A DNA stretch of 64,000 nt from Ga0077555 sp050250755 (GTDB taxonomy: Bacteria > Pseudomonadota > Alphaproteobacteria > Rhizobiales > Hyphomicrobiaceae): NCBI GenBank assembly GCA_050250755.1, contig JBFWOB010000034.1:1-64000 (forward strand). The letters run 5' to 3'. Below are positions 37,603 through 46,267 of this stretch, one piece after another; the stretch's first letter is position 1, and each line of letters opens with the position of its first letter. Below the pieces are notes generated by a model. It was not told where the DNA came from and did no database searches. It worked only from the letters and a program-made list of their open reading frames with translations. The position numbers were made by a program, and so were the translations under genes.

Positions 37603-37688
37603 GGATTCTGGCGCTGCCCAGCATCCATCATGAATTATATTCGCGCGCCCATGGGAATGCCTCCGATTCCGTCAAGCGTGAACAAGCT

Positions 37689-38471
37689 CTACAGCCGCGC
37701 CTGCCCGATGTACGCGCGTGGGGTACTGCCGAACTCGGATCTGAAGGCAAAGATGAAGCCGGAGGCTGATCCGTAACCGAGCTCCATCGCCACCGCCGTG
37801 ACGGACATGCCGCTGCCAAGCAACTCGATGGCGCGGAAGAGCCGTAACTTTCGCTTCCAAGAACGCAGCGTCGAGCCTAGCTCCGCTTCGAAACGGCGGG
37901 TCAGGGTGCGGGACGACATGCCAAGCTCGCTGGCCCAATCCTCAGCGGTGCGCTCGTCCGATGGATCGAGATAGAGCGCTTCGCACAACGCCAAAAGGCG
38001 GCCATCTTTCGGCCACGGCAGAGCTGCGGATAGTTTCGAGGCTCGGCCCAATTGGTCAAGGATCATTCTTGCGATGCGGTTAGGGTAGCCATCGGCAATG
38101 CGTTGGCCGTCAATCGCCGCCGCTTCGACAATCAGAGCCTTCAGAAGCGGTGAGACCGCCAGCACCGTCGGGCTGGCAGGAAGCGTGCGGCCGGCCTTGT
38201 CTGCGATCCACAAGCTGCGGAACGCTGCGCCAAGCAGAGAGCCGACCGAGTGCGCCACGCCGGTCGGCAGCCACACGGCTTGATCCGGTGAGACGACGAA
38301 CGTTTGTCGATCCGCGGATACCGTCAGTGTGCCATCAACGGCGTAGACGAGTTGGTGCCAGTCATGAGCGTGCTCGGGAAAATAGTGCCGCGCAGGAATA
38401 GCTTGCGCCCGCATGGTGATAGGGCGCGGCGGGGAAACATTTGGAGGTGCGGCTACGGTCGACCATCGCAT
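37689..38471 (-). CDS. AraC-family regulator with N-terminal cupin, NimR-like
   Basis: 260 residues. N-terminal cupin (HYFPEHAHDWHQLVYAVDGTLTV) and C-terminal double helix-turn-helix (TAEDWASELGMSSRTLTRRFEAELG; VTAVAMELGYGSASGFIFAFRSEFG). This subfamily commonly lies divergent from an MFS exporter gene, as NimR does from NimT in E. coli. Here it is divergent from the TPR-MFS-ADH operon and probably its activator. The 125-nt gap holds AT-rich sequence around 38490-38510. Confidence 0.92.
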   Translation of the reverse strand: MRWSTVAAPPNVSPPRPITMRAQAIPARHYFPEHAHDWHQLVYAVDGTLTVSADRQTFVVSPDQAVWLPTGVAHSVGSLLGAAFRSLWIADKAGRTLPASPTVLAVSPLLKALIVEAAAIDGQRIADGYPNRIARMILDQLGRASKLSAALPWPKDGRLLALCEALYLDPSDERTAEDWASELGMSSRTLTRRFEAELGSTLRSWKRKLRLFRAIELLGSGMSVTAVAMELGYGSASGFIFAFRSEFGSTPRAYIGQARL

Positions 38472-38596
38472 GACGAGCCAAGTTTGTCTGATATTCGATA
38501 TTTTTTGTCAACGCGTCGAAAGTTTGTTGAGCCGCACTCTGCTATCGCAAGTCCATTCTGCCTCCCGACAGCGAGGCATCCTTGCTGGAGCTGGTC

Positions 38597-39916
38597 ATGG
38601 GCCACACCGACAGCCGCGGCCTTTCAATTTCGACTTCGAGCCCGGAGGCGGCCAGACATTATCGGGAAGGTATCGATCTGTTGCTGTCGGCGTGGCCCGG
38701 CGCCGGCGAGGCACTGAAGCGGGCTGTCGAGGCAGACGCCGATTTCGCTCTCGCGCACGCGGCGCTCGCCCGCTTGCATGCAATTCGCGCAGAGCCGGCG
38801 GAAGCGAAGGTTCGTATCAATGCAGCGACCGAGATTGCCACCCGAAATGGAACCGCGCGCGAGCAGAGCCACGTTGCCACCCTTTCCTTTGCGGTCACTG
38901 GACAGGCCAGGAAGGCCCTCGAAAGCGCGCTGTCGCATCTGGAAAGCTGGCCCCGCGACGTCATCATCCTGTCCTTGCCGCTGGGAGCCTTCGGCCTCTT
39001 CGCATTCTCAGGCATGGCAGGCCACGGCCAGGCGCGCGTCGATCTCTGCGAGCGGCACGAGAGACATTTCGATGCGGAGGACTGGTGGTTCCTGACCTAT
39101 CGCGGCTGGTCACACACCGAGAATGGTAATGTTGGATATGGACGTGATCTGACGCAGCGAGGGTTTGATCTCCGCCGCGCCAATGCGAACGGGGCCCATG
39201 CTCTCTCGCACGCAATGTTCGAGCAAGGCGCGGGGCAGGATGCTGAAGCCCTCATCGCGGGCTGGCTACCGACCTACGATCGGAGCGGCACGCTTCATGG
39301 CCACATCGCGTGGCACGCTGCGCTCTGCGCTTTGGAGCGTGGCGATCCGGATGGCGCACTCGTAATTTATGAGCGGCATGTCCAGCCCTCGGTTTCTCTT
39401 GGCCTGCCCATCAATATCATGACGGATGCCGTCTCACTGCTCTGGCGGTTGCAGGTCTACGGATATGGAGTGCCTGGGCGCTTGTGGCGGGACGCCAAAG
39501 CCTATTCCGACGCGAAGTTTCCGAAGACCGGCTCCTCATTCGTCGATGCACACATGGGCTTACTCGCAGCAGGCACCGGCGACAGGGCTTCTGCCGCAAC
39601 GCGCATCGAAGCGCTGACCAAGCTTGTCGAGAACGGCACGCTCGCAGCCGGCCCGGTCGTGCCCGCCATCTGCCGCGCCGCACTGGCCTTTGCCGACGCC
39701 GATTACGACGGCTGCGTACGCATTCTCGAACCCGTGAGCCGCGAGGTCGTGCGCATCGGTGGAAGCGGCGCGCAACGGGAGGTGATCGAGGACACGCTTC
39801 TGGTGGCGCTCATGCGCAGCGGCGAAGCCCAGAAAGCGCGAGAGCTTCTCGACAATCGCCTGCATCGGCGTCCCTCGCCGCGTGATGCTCGTTGGCGGGC
39901 CGAGATCGCGGCATGA
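38597..39916 (+). CDS. TPR-repeat protein, TTC38-like
   Basis: About 439 residues, soluble, mainly helical. Tetratricopeptide-like repeats are visible at the start (GEALKRAVEADADFALAHAALARLH) and end (REVIEDTLLVALMRSGEAQKARELLDNRL). The middle (WWFLTYRGWSHTENGNVGYG, ALSHAMFEQGAGQDAEALIAGWLP, HGHIAWHAALCALERGD) is TTC38-like; bacterial members have no established role. The start at 38597 has GGAG six bases upstream. It overlaps the MFS gene by ATGA, so is translationally tied to transport. A scaffold role is a guess. Confidence 0.8.
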   Translation: MGHTDSRGLSISTSSPEAARHYREGIDLLLSAWPGAGEALKRAVEADADFALAHAALARLHAIRAEPAEAKVRINAATEIATRNGTAREQSHVATLSFAVTGQARKALESALSHLESWPRDVIILSLPLGAFGLFAFSGMAGHGQARVDLCERHERHFDAEDWWFLTYRGWSHTENGNVGYGRDLTQRGFDLRRANANGAHALSHAMFEQGAGQDAEALIAGWLPTYDRSGTLHGHIAWHAALCALERGDPDGALVIYERHVQPSVSLGLPINIMTDAVSLLWRLQVYGYGVPGRLWRDAKAYSDAKFPKTGSSFVDAHMGLLAAGTGDRASAATRIEALTKLVENGTLAAGPVVPAICRAALAFADADYDGCVRILEPVSREVVRIGGSGAQREVIEDTLLVALMRSGEAQKARELLDNRLHRRPSPRDARWRAEIAA

Positions 39917-41133
39917 CGGTCAACAATCCCACTTTGAGCCACGATGCTGCGATCGCAATCCGCCGCGAGCGCAGCAATGTGCTGAGGCTCGCTGTTACGC
40001 AAGCTCTCGCCGGCGCCAATTCCACTGTCGTCTACGCGACCGGTGCCGTTGTTGGCGACATGCTGGCGCCGAGTAAGGCGTTGGCCACGTTGCCGATCTC
40101 GATCTTTGTCGTCGGCATGGCGGTCTGCACGCTGCCGGTCGGCGCCATCGCCCAAAGGCATGGCCGGCGCACGGCCTTTCTGCTTGGGGCCGGCAGCGGC
40201 GTCCTTGCGGGTTTGATTGCCACGATTGCGGTGCTCTACGCGTCGTTCTGGCTGTTCTGCGTGTCCACTTTCTTCGGCGGTGTCTATGCAGCAGTCGTGC
40301 TCTCCTTCCGCTTTGCTGCAGCCGATTGCGCAGTGCCGGAGCGGCGTGCGCGTGCGCTCTCGGCTGTCATGGCTGGCGGCGTCTTTGCCGGCGTCATTGG
40401 CCCGCAGCTCGTCACGCACACCATGGATCTGTGGGTCCCCCTGTTCGCCGCGACATTTGTCGGCCAGGCCGCGGTCGCAGCGCTCTCGGCCCTCATCCTC
40501 ATGGGTGTCGACCTGCCGCGGCCAACTGTTGCCGATCGCAGTGCGGGTCGGCCACTCGGCGTCATCGCCCGGCAGCCGCGCTTTATCCTGGCGGTCATTT
40601 GCGGAGCCGTCTCGTACTTGCTGATGAATTTCCTCATGACGGCCGCGCCGTTAGCGATGAAGCTTTGCGGCCTGTCTCAGGAGTCCGCCAATCTCGGTCT
40701 GCAATGGCATGTCATTGCGATGTACGCGCCGAGCTTCTGGACCGGGCGGCTGATCACGCGGTTCGGTGCAACGACCATTGTCGCCGCCGGATTGGCGCTT
40801 CTCGCCGCCTCGTCAGCGGTTGGTCTGCTCGGCATCGACATCGCCCATTTCTGGGCAACATTGATCTTGCTCGGGATCGGCTGGAACTTCGGGTTCATCG
40901 GCGCTTCCGCCATGGTTCTGGAATGCCATCGGCCTGAGGAAAAAGAGCGTGTGCAGTCCTTCAACGACTTCGTGGTCTTCGGCACGATGACGATCGGTTC
41001 GTTCCTCTCCGGAGGACTGCTGTCGTTCTTCGGTTGGTCCACCGTCCTGGTGTTGTCGTTCGCGCCACTACTGGTTGCGGTCGTGGCGTTGATTGGATTG
41101 TCATATTCATCGACTGCCGCTCGACAAAACTAG
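39913..41133 (+). CDS. MFS transporter
   Basis: About 406 residues and about twelve hydrophobic helices. The loop 2-3 motif is present as GAIAQRHGRRTAFLLGA (near residue 80). Resembles MFS members in the NimT/cyanate neighbourhood, in keeping with a NimR-like regulator nearby. Direction of transport is unknown; with an adjacent catabolic-type dehydrogenase either import of a substrate or export of a toxic compound is possible. ATGA overlap with the TPR gene fixes the start. Confidence 0.9.
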   Translation: MTVNNPTLSHDAAIAIRRERSNVLRLAVTQALAGANSTVVYATGAVVGDMLAPSKALATLPISIFVVGMAVCTLPVGAIAQRHGRRTAFLLGAGSGVLAGLIATIAVLYASFWLFCVSTFFGGVYAAVVLSFRFAAADCAVPERRARALSAVMAGGVFAGVIGPQLVTHTMDLWVPLFAATFVGQAAVAALSALILMGVDLPRPTVADRSAGRPLGVIARQPRFILAVICGAVSYLLMNFLMTAAPLAMKLCGLSQESANLGLQWHVIAMYAPSFWTGRLITRFGATTIVAAGLALLAASSAVGLLGIDIAHFWATLILLGIGWNFGFIGASAMVLECHRPEEKERVQSFNDFVVFGTMTIGSFLSGGLLSFFGWSTVLVLSFAPLLVAVVALIGLSYSSTAARQN

Positions 41134-41143
41134 GAACAAGCGG

Positions 41144-42163
41144 ATGCAGAAAACGTATCGCGCCATGTCGATCACCTCGCCGGGACATCTGGAGCTTGTA
41201 GATCGTCCGGTTCCAGTGCCCGGTTCCGACGAAGTGCTGATTGCCATCGAGGCCTGCGGCATGTGTGGGGCTGACCTCAATGATATTGCTCGGGTCGATC
41301 CAGGCGGCCACCAGCCGCGCGTTCCGGGCCACGAAGTTGTCGGACGCATTCTGGCGCTCGGTGAGCGCGTGCCTTCGATCTGGCGGCGCACTCAACGCGT
41401 CGGTGTGGGCCGGCTCGGCGGTCATTGCAACGAATGCAGCGCGTGCCGCCAGGGCAGGTTCAATCTTTGCCGCAACCAGCACTTCGTCGGCTCCACCTGC
41501 GATGGCGGATACGCCGAGATGATGCTCGCGCGGAGCACGGGGCTCGTTTCGGTTCCGGAGGAACTGAGCTCGGAAGAAGCCGCACCGATTCTTTGTGCCG
41601 GCATCGCAACCTTCAATGCGCTCAAGACGTGTGGCGCCGAGGCCGGTGATCTTGTTGCAATTCTCGGCATTGGCGGCCTCGGCCACATGGCTTTGCAGTA
41701 CGCGCGAAAGATGGGCTTCAAGGTCGTCGCGATCGGGCGCGGACAGGATATTGCCCAAGACGCGCTAGCGCTCGGTGCCCATGTCTACGTCGACACGAAC
41801 GTCGAGAGCGCCGTCGAAAAACTCAACGCGATGGGCGGCGCCAAGGCCATCATTGCAACGATCGCCCATGCTGAAACCGTCTCCCCGCTCCTCGGCGGTC
41901 TTGCGCCGGAAGGGCGGCTGATCATGCTCGGCACGTCGAAGGACCCATTGTCGATCGCATCCGGCCAACTCGTTGCCGGTGAACGCGGCGTGATCGGTTC
42001 AATCACCGGTTCACCCTACGAGAACGAGAAGACACTGGATTTCAGCGTGCTCACAGGCGTGCGCCCGAGCATCGAAACGATGCCGCTCGAGCGCGCCGCC
42101 GAGGCCTTGCAGAAGCTGAAGTCGGGCGACGTCAAGTTTCGATTGGTGCTGACGATGCAATAG
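41144..42163 (+). CDS. zinc-dependent alcohol dehydrogenase (MDR family)
   Basis: About 339 residues. Catalytic zinc ligands in EACGMCGADLND and GHEVVG; structural zinc cysteines in CNECSACRQGRFNLC; NAD(P)-binding LGIGGLGHMALQYARKMG at about residue 170. Oxidises an alcohol or reduces an aldehyde; substrate unknown. ATG 41144 lies 10 nt after the MFS stop with AGGA upstream; the frame otherwise extends into the MFS gene. Confidence 0.94.
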   Translation: MQKTYRAMSITSPGHLELVDRPVPVPGSDEVLIAIEACGMCGADLNDIARVDPGGHQPRVPGHEVVGRILALGERVPSIWRRTQRVGVGRLGGHCNECSACRQGRFNLCRNQHFVGSTCDGGYAEMMLARSTGLVSVPEELSSEEAAPILCAGIATFNALKTCGAEAGDLVAILGIGGLGHMALQYARKMGFKVVAIGRGQDIAQDALALGAHVYVDTNVESAVEKLNAMGGAKAIIATIAHAETVSPLLGGLAPEGRLIMLGTSKDPLSIASGQLVAGERGVIGSITGSPYENEKTLDFSVLTGVRPSIETMPLERAAEALQKLKSGDVKFRLVLTMQ

Positions 42164-42202
42164 GCGCGCGAGCGCCTGCGCCTCGATTCTTTGGAGAAGC
42201 GC

Positions 42203-42526
42203 ATGATTACCGAGATCATCACCTTTGCCATCCCGGACGGGATGACGCGGGACGAGGTCATGGCCAACTACCGGCGAAGCGCTCCGACGTGGCGCGCCAA
42301 TCCCGATCTCATCCGGAAAAACTATCTCTTTGATGCCGAAACGCGCCGCGCTGGCGGAGTCTATACGTGGCGGACCATGGAAGCGGCTCGGCGCGCGCGA
42401 GGGCCGGAGTGGACGGACCGTGTCCGCCGCACGTATGGCAGCGAACCGAGCGTGCAATATTTCGAGACGCCGTTGGTGGCCGACAATGCCTTGGGTGAGA
42501 CGATCGATGAGGCGGCGTCCGTTTAG
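42203..42526 (+). CDS. small YdhR/ABM-like dimeric alpha-beta barrel protein
   Basis: 107 residues. Begins MITEIITFAIPDGMTRDEVMANYR; the central LIRKNYLFDAETRRAGGVYTW resembles YdhR-type ferredoxin-fold proteins that act as monooxygenases or small ligand-binding proteins. TTGGAGAAGCGC before ATG 42203 provides the ribosome site. It lies between the alcohol dehydrogenase and the GrdB-like gene, with short gaps on both sides. Catalysis is not demonstrable from sequence. Confidence 0.8.
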   Translation: MITEIITFAIPDGMTRDEVMANYRRSAPTWRANPDLIRKNYLFDAETRRAGGVYTWRTMEAARRARGPEWTDRVRRTYGSEPSVQYFETPLVADNALGETIDEAASV

Positions 42527-42558
42527 GGGCGCCGGCATGCGCAGGAGGACAAACGCAA

Positions 42559-43413
42559 ATGCAGGACAAAGATTCGAGGCGACCGATCCCCTATATGGAG
42601 CGGACGCGAAATTACTATCGCGCTCTCGGCTACACAAAAGATTATGTCTGGGCAAACCATATGGATGTCCCCTTCACCCAGCCAGTGAAGCCAGTGAGCG
42701 AGATGAAGGTTGCGCTGATTGCGACGGCGGGACCGGGGGATCGCTCGCATCGTGACGAGCGCAACCGCAGGCATGTCTGGAGCGGCTTCGTCGCCAGCCC
42801 ACCGGCGACATTCGACACAGATATGGCCTGGGACAAGGAATCAACCCACACCGACGATCGCGAGACATTCCTTCCCCTCGATGCCGCGCAGCGATTGGTC
42901 GCCGACGGAACGTTGGGTGCGCTTGCCCCGTCATTCCACACCGCACCGACCGACTACAGTCAGCAGAAAACAATGGAGCAGGATGCTCCCGAAGTTTTGC
43001 GACGGCTACGAGAGGAACAGGTCGATGCCGCCGTCTTAACGGCGCTTTGACCAGTCTGTCACCAAACCGTGAGTTTGGTCGCCCGTCATCTCGAAGCGAA
43101 CGGTATGCCCACCGTCATCATCGGCTCCGCCAAGGATATCGTGGAGCATTGCGGTGTGCCCCGCTTCATTTTCAGCGACTTCCCGTTGGGAAATCCCTGC
43201 GGACATCCTTGGAATGCCCACATGCAAACTGCGACCGTGCGGTTGGCGCTGTCGCTGCTCAACACCGCCACGGGGCCACGCACCACCGTACGCTCACCTT
43301 TTGAATGGAAGGACGATCCAGGCTGGCGCGAGCGCTACAATCGGGTGAATCCGGAAGACCGCGACAGGCTTCTCGCCCTTGGCGAGGCGCGTCGAAGATC
43401 GCGCAAGGCGTGA
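42559..43413 (+). CDS. GrdB-related reductase with in-frame TGA, candidate selenoprotein
   Basis: Resembles the glycine/sarcosine/betaine reductase selenoprotein B-like family found in proteobacteria. Start MQDKDSRRPIPYMERTRNYY at 42559 after AGGAGGACAAA. The frame is open to a TGA at 43048-43050 and then continues in the same register with clear family sequence (CHQTVSLVARHLEANGMPTV, KDIVEHCGVPRFIFSDFPLG) to TGA 43411-43413. Read as selenocysteine, the product is 284 residues with Sec164-Pro-Val-Cys167, i.e. UxxC where I recall homologues having CxxC. A stem-loop follows the TGA (separate entry). No other lesion is seen. The alternative is a TGC/TGT-to-TGA nonsense mutation giving two dead fragments. 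Sec machinery (selABC, selD) is not in the window. Family assignment is confident, Sec decoding plausible. Confidence 0.7.
43048..43079 (+). promoter_or_regulatory. candidate bacterial SECIS element with UGA codon
   Basis: After TGA 43048-43050 come 10 nt, then a perfect 7-bp stem ACCAAAC (43061-43067) / GTTTGGT (43073-43079) closing a 5-nt loop CGTGA. The loop begins 17 nt after the UGA and has G at its second position, which fits the general model of bacterial SECIS hairpins (short upper stem, G in the first two loop bases, loop about 16-37 nt after UGA). The codons forming it include AGT and TTG, unusual choices for this GC-rich genome. Confidence 0.55.
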
Positions 43414-43539
43414 GGCATCTGCGTCCGACCCGGGTTGCAAAAGGCGCCTGAGAGAAAATCGCACCTGGACAATGCGGTGCAGGCTCTCGGCGCTGACGAG
43501 CGCTTGGAGCTTGCTGACCGACGCCAATCTGATGGGACG

Positions 43540-43877
43540 CAAAACGGAGGCGGAGATCCATATAGATATCCGCGTTTGGAGTTGCTGCCCGGCCATCGCT
43601 TTGACACCGTCGGCTTGCCGCCGCTCATCGACCGCCCTGTTGCGGCGCGCTGATCGCCGGCCTCGACGTGGGTGGCGCCAAGATCGTCATCTCGCAGCAT
43701 CCACGTCGGATCAGGCCGCTGACGCTCGATACCGAAATCTACAAATGGCGGCATCTCATCGAGAACTTCTTCTGCAAGCTCAAGGAGTTCAAACGCATCG
43801 CCATGCGCGCCGACAAAACCGATGCCAGCTTCGCAGCAATCATCCATCGCGTCGCGGCTGTCATAAACTCTCGATAA
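43540..43877 (+). mobile_element. IS5-family transposase remnant
   Basis: The C-terminal end of an IS5-type transposase is clear at 43668-43877 (KIVISQHPRR, LTLDTEIYKWRHLIENFFCK, LKEFKRIAMRADKTD, ending AAVINSR). Just before it, 43567-43650 encodes LLPGHRFDTVGLPPLID in another frame. Around 43645 the family sequence GALIA runs straight into GLDVGGAKIVIS, so a short internal deletion and frameshift have removed the DKAFDSDW-type catalytic segment. The 5' boundary is approximate. Non-functional; it lies directly behind the GrdB-like gene. Confidence 0.8.
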
Positions 43878-43890
43878 ATCCCAACAGGCC

Positions 43891-44868
43891 TCAGAACCAC
43901 AAAGCCTTGTTGACCACGTTACGCAGCGGCTCGCCTGCGGCGAAGCGGCGGCAGTTGTCGAGCAGAATGTCGAGACGGCGATCGTCGAGATATGGTCCGA
44001 AACCGGCGGTGTGCGGCGTCAGGATGACGTTCGGCGCGCTCCACAACGCATGGTCGGCCGGCAGCGGCTCGATCTCGTAGACATCGAGCCCGGCGCCTGC
44101 GATCTCGCCCGCATGCAGTGCCGCCACGAGATCGTCGAGGCGGACTGTCATGCCGCGGCCGATATTGATGAGAAACGCCGACGGCTTCATGCGCCGCAGC
44201 TTGTCGCGGTTGATCAGCCCCTCGGTCTCGGGCGTATGCGGGATCGTCATGATGACGAAATCGGCTGTGGGCAGCAGCGCATCGAGGGCCTCCGGCGGAT
44301 GCAGCTCGGCCATGCCCTCGGACGGTTCGGTCCGCCGCCCGTCGACGCCGATCACGCGCATGCCGAAGGCGTGGCACAGGCGCGACGCCTCGGCCCCGAT
44401 CCCGCCGACGCCGAGGATGAGAGCGGTCGCCTCAGGAAGATGAACGACGCCCGTATCGAGCGGCCGCGGCCTGTACTCGTGCCGCATCTGTTGCGGGAAA
44501 TAGTAGTGAAAGCCGCGTGCAAACGCGAGCACGAGGGCCATGATATGGGCCCCGATGTGATCGTTGAAAATCTCGCGGAAATTCGTGACCGTCACAGGAT
44601 GCGAGATCAGCTCGGGATAGTAGTACCCGGCTGGAGGGGCGATCTGCGGCGCCTGCAGCCAGCGCAGTCGGCGCGCGGCTGCGAGAACCTCCGGGAGAAT
44701 CACGCCGAAGGCCGCATCGGCGTCGGCGATGTCTCGGATCGCTTCCTCTGTCGTCTCGGGCTGAAGCACGCGAACGCCGACCTCGTCGGCCGCCACGCGG
44801 GCCGCCCATTTGCGCCGCACGGGCGTGTGCGGCGGCAGCATCACAAGCGTGAATGCAGAATTCTTCAT
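43891..44868 (-). CDS. D-isomer-specific 2-hydroxyacid dehydrogenase
   Basis: 325 residues. NAD(P)-binding GVGGIGAEASRLCHAFGM (about 145-160) and the catalytic trio: Arg in NIGRGMTVRLDDL, Glu in YEIEPLPADHALW and His in LTPHTAGFG. Interconverts a 2-keto acid and a D-2-hydroxy acid. The start MKNSAFTLVML at 44868 is chosen because the longer frame runs into the divergent promoter region. Divergent from the dioxygenase at 45018 across 149 nt, hinting at a shared control or pathway. Confidence 0.93.
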   Translation of the reverse strand: MKNSAFTLVMLPPHTPVRRKWAARVAADEVGVRVLQPETTEEAIRDIADADAAFGVILPEVLAAARRLRWLQAPQIAPPAGYYYPELISHPVTVTNFREIFNDHIGAHIMALVLAFARGFHYYFPQQMRHEYRPRPLDTGVVHLPEATALILGVGGIGAEASRLCHAFGMRVIGVDGRRTEPSEGMAELHPPEALDALLPTADFVIMTIPHTPETEGLINRDKLRRMKPSAFLINIGRGMTVRLDDLVAALHAGEIAGAGLDVYEIEPLPADHALWSAPNVILTPHTAGFGPYLDDRRLDILLDNCRRFAAGEPLRNVVNKALWF

Positions 44869-45017
44869 TGATATGTTCCCGGGAAATCGCGGCGGATCGC
44901 GATCGACGTTGGGCCCAGTCTGTCTGCCCCCGTGCTGATTGACAAGCGCAAGCGCCGACTTGATCCTTGCTGATGGGGTCGGTGTCCGCGCTCCAAGGAC
45001 CGTCGGAGGAAACGTCA

Positions 45018-45896
45018 ATGGCTACCAATCGCCGTATTCGCGTAAAGCCCATTGCAGGCGCGCTCGGCGCCGAGATTGACGGTGTTGATCTGAGGGACGT
45101 CGACGACGAGACGTTCGAGGAAATCAAGGATGCCTGGCTTGAGCATCAGGTCGTGTTCTTTCGCGACCAGTATATCACGCCCGAGCAGCAGATCACTTTT
45201 GCCAGGCGCTTCGGCGACATTCATCACCACCCCTTCATGAAGGGCATGGAGGAGTATCCGGACATCCTCGAGATCGTGAAAGAGGAAAGCGATACGCGCG
45301 CGTTCGGGTCCACCTGGCACACCGACCAGATGTTCAACCCCAAGCCTGCAAAGGCGACCATCCTGTACGCCAAGGAAACACCCAGCGCGGGCGGGGATAC
45401 CATGTTTACCAACCAGTATCTGGCGTACGACACGCTGTCGGAGCCGATGAAGGAGATGCTCGCCAACGTCAAGACGTGGAACGTCGGCAACCGCAAGAAG
45501 CTCAGCGAGAGCGACAGGATGGGGAGCACCAGCGAGGGACGCTACAAGGGCAACGAGAAGATGGCAGCCAAGGTGCGCGATCCCGGCGACTTGATCACCG
45601 AGGCAGCCCATCCTCTCGTGCGCACCCATCCCGAGACGGGCCGCAAGGCGCTCTATATCGGCAACCACGCGATCGGCCTCCACGGCTTCAACGACAAGGA
45701 GGCGCGGCCGATCATTGATTACCTGATGCAGCATTCGGTGCAGCCAGAAATGACTTGCCGTTTCCGTTGGGAAGTCGGCTCCATGGCCATCTGGGACAAC
45801 CGCTGCACCATGCACCGCGCACTCAACGACTATCCGGGCAAGCGCCGACGCATGCACCGCATCACAATTGCGGGCGACGCACCCTTCCAGGCGTGA
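45018..45896 (+). CDS. TauD/TfdA-family 2-oxoglutarate-dependent dioxygenase
   Basis: 292 residues. Fe(II) ligands HTD in GSTWHTDQMFNPKP and the distal His in NRCTMHRALNDYPG; a 2OG-binding Arg follows in RRRMHRITI. GGAGGAAA sits before ATG 45018. It shares the fold but not the close sequence of the dioxygenase at 9219-10124, and is not linked to sulfur genes; TfdA-like cleavage of an aryloxy- or other hydroxy acid derivative is possible. Pairing with a 2-hydroxyacid dehydrogenase would suit a pathway releasing a keto or hydroxy acid. Confidence 0.92.
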   Translation: MATNRRIRVKPIAGALGAEIDGVDLRDVDDETFEEIKDAWLEHQVVFFRDQYITPEQQITFARRFGDIHHHPFMKGMEEYPDILEIVKEESDTRAFGSTWHTDQMFNPKPAKATILYAKETPSAGGDTMFTNQYLAYDTLSEPMKEMLANVKTWNVGNRKKLSESDRMGSTSEGRYKGNEKMAAKVRDPGDLITEAAHPLVRTHPETGRKALYIGNHAIGLHGFNDKEARPIIDYLMQHSVQPEMTCRFRWEVGSMAIWDNRCTMHRALNDYPGKRRRMHRITIAGDAPFQA

Positions 45897-46053
45897 CCGG
45901 CTCGCTGTTGCTGCTCTCGAGTCACCGGCTCTGCACGTTGTAGCCCACCTTGCGGATTGCCGGGGCGTTGTCGCGGCGGAAATCGGCGATCGTAGAGCTG
46001 CCACACTGTGCCAGTGGCCGCCGGTGCGCAGGTCGCGACTGGAGGTCGTCAGC

Positions 46054-46074
46054 GTGAAACCGCGCGGGTTTCAC
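46054..46074. repeat. perfect hairpin downstream of the second dioxygenase
   Basis: GTGAAACC (46054-46061) and GGTTTCAC (46067-46074) form perfect 8-bp arms around GCGCG, 157 nt after the stop at 45896. No T-tract follows, so it may be an operator or a factor-dependent terminator. Nothing else is recognised in 45897-46267. Confidence 0.5.
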
Positions 46075-46267
46075 CATTGTGCCCCTTCCTCGGTACAGTC
46101 CATGCGTCTCAAACTGATTGTAGCGGTGCGTTGTAGATGTGAGTGATAGTAACGACGTACAACCACTTCTCTTGGGTGCACGACGCCACGCTCTTGGCCG
46201 AAATGGACCGTAAAATAAGCGTTTTTCTATTCTCGGACCGAAGTCATATGGAGAAGGCGATACTCAG

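Noticed and set aside
42559..43050. Calling the GrdB-like gene simply as two separate genes or a plain pseudogene
   Set aside because: The second part has no start context of its own, continues in the same frame, and carries the SECIS-like hairpin; the single-gene reading explains more.
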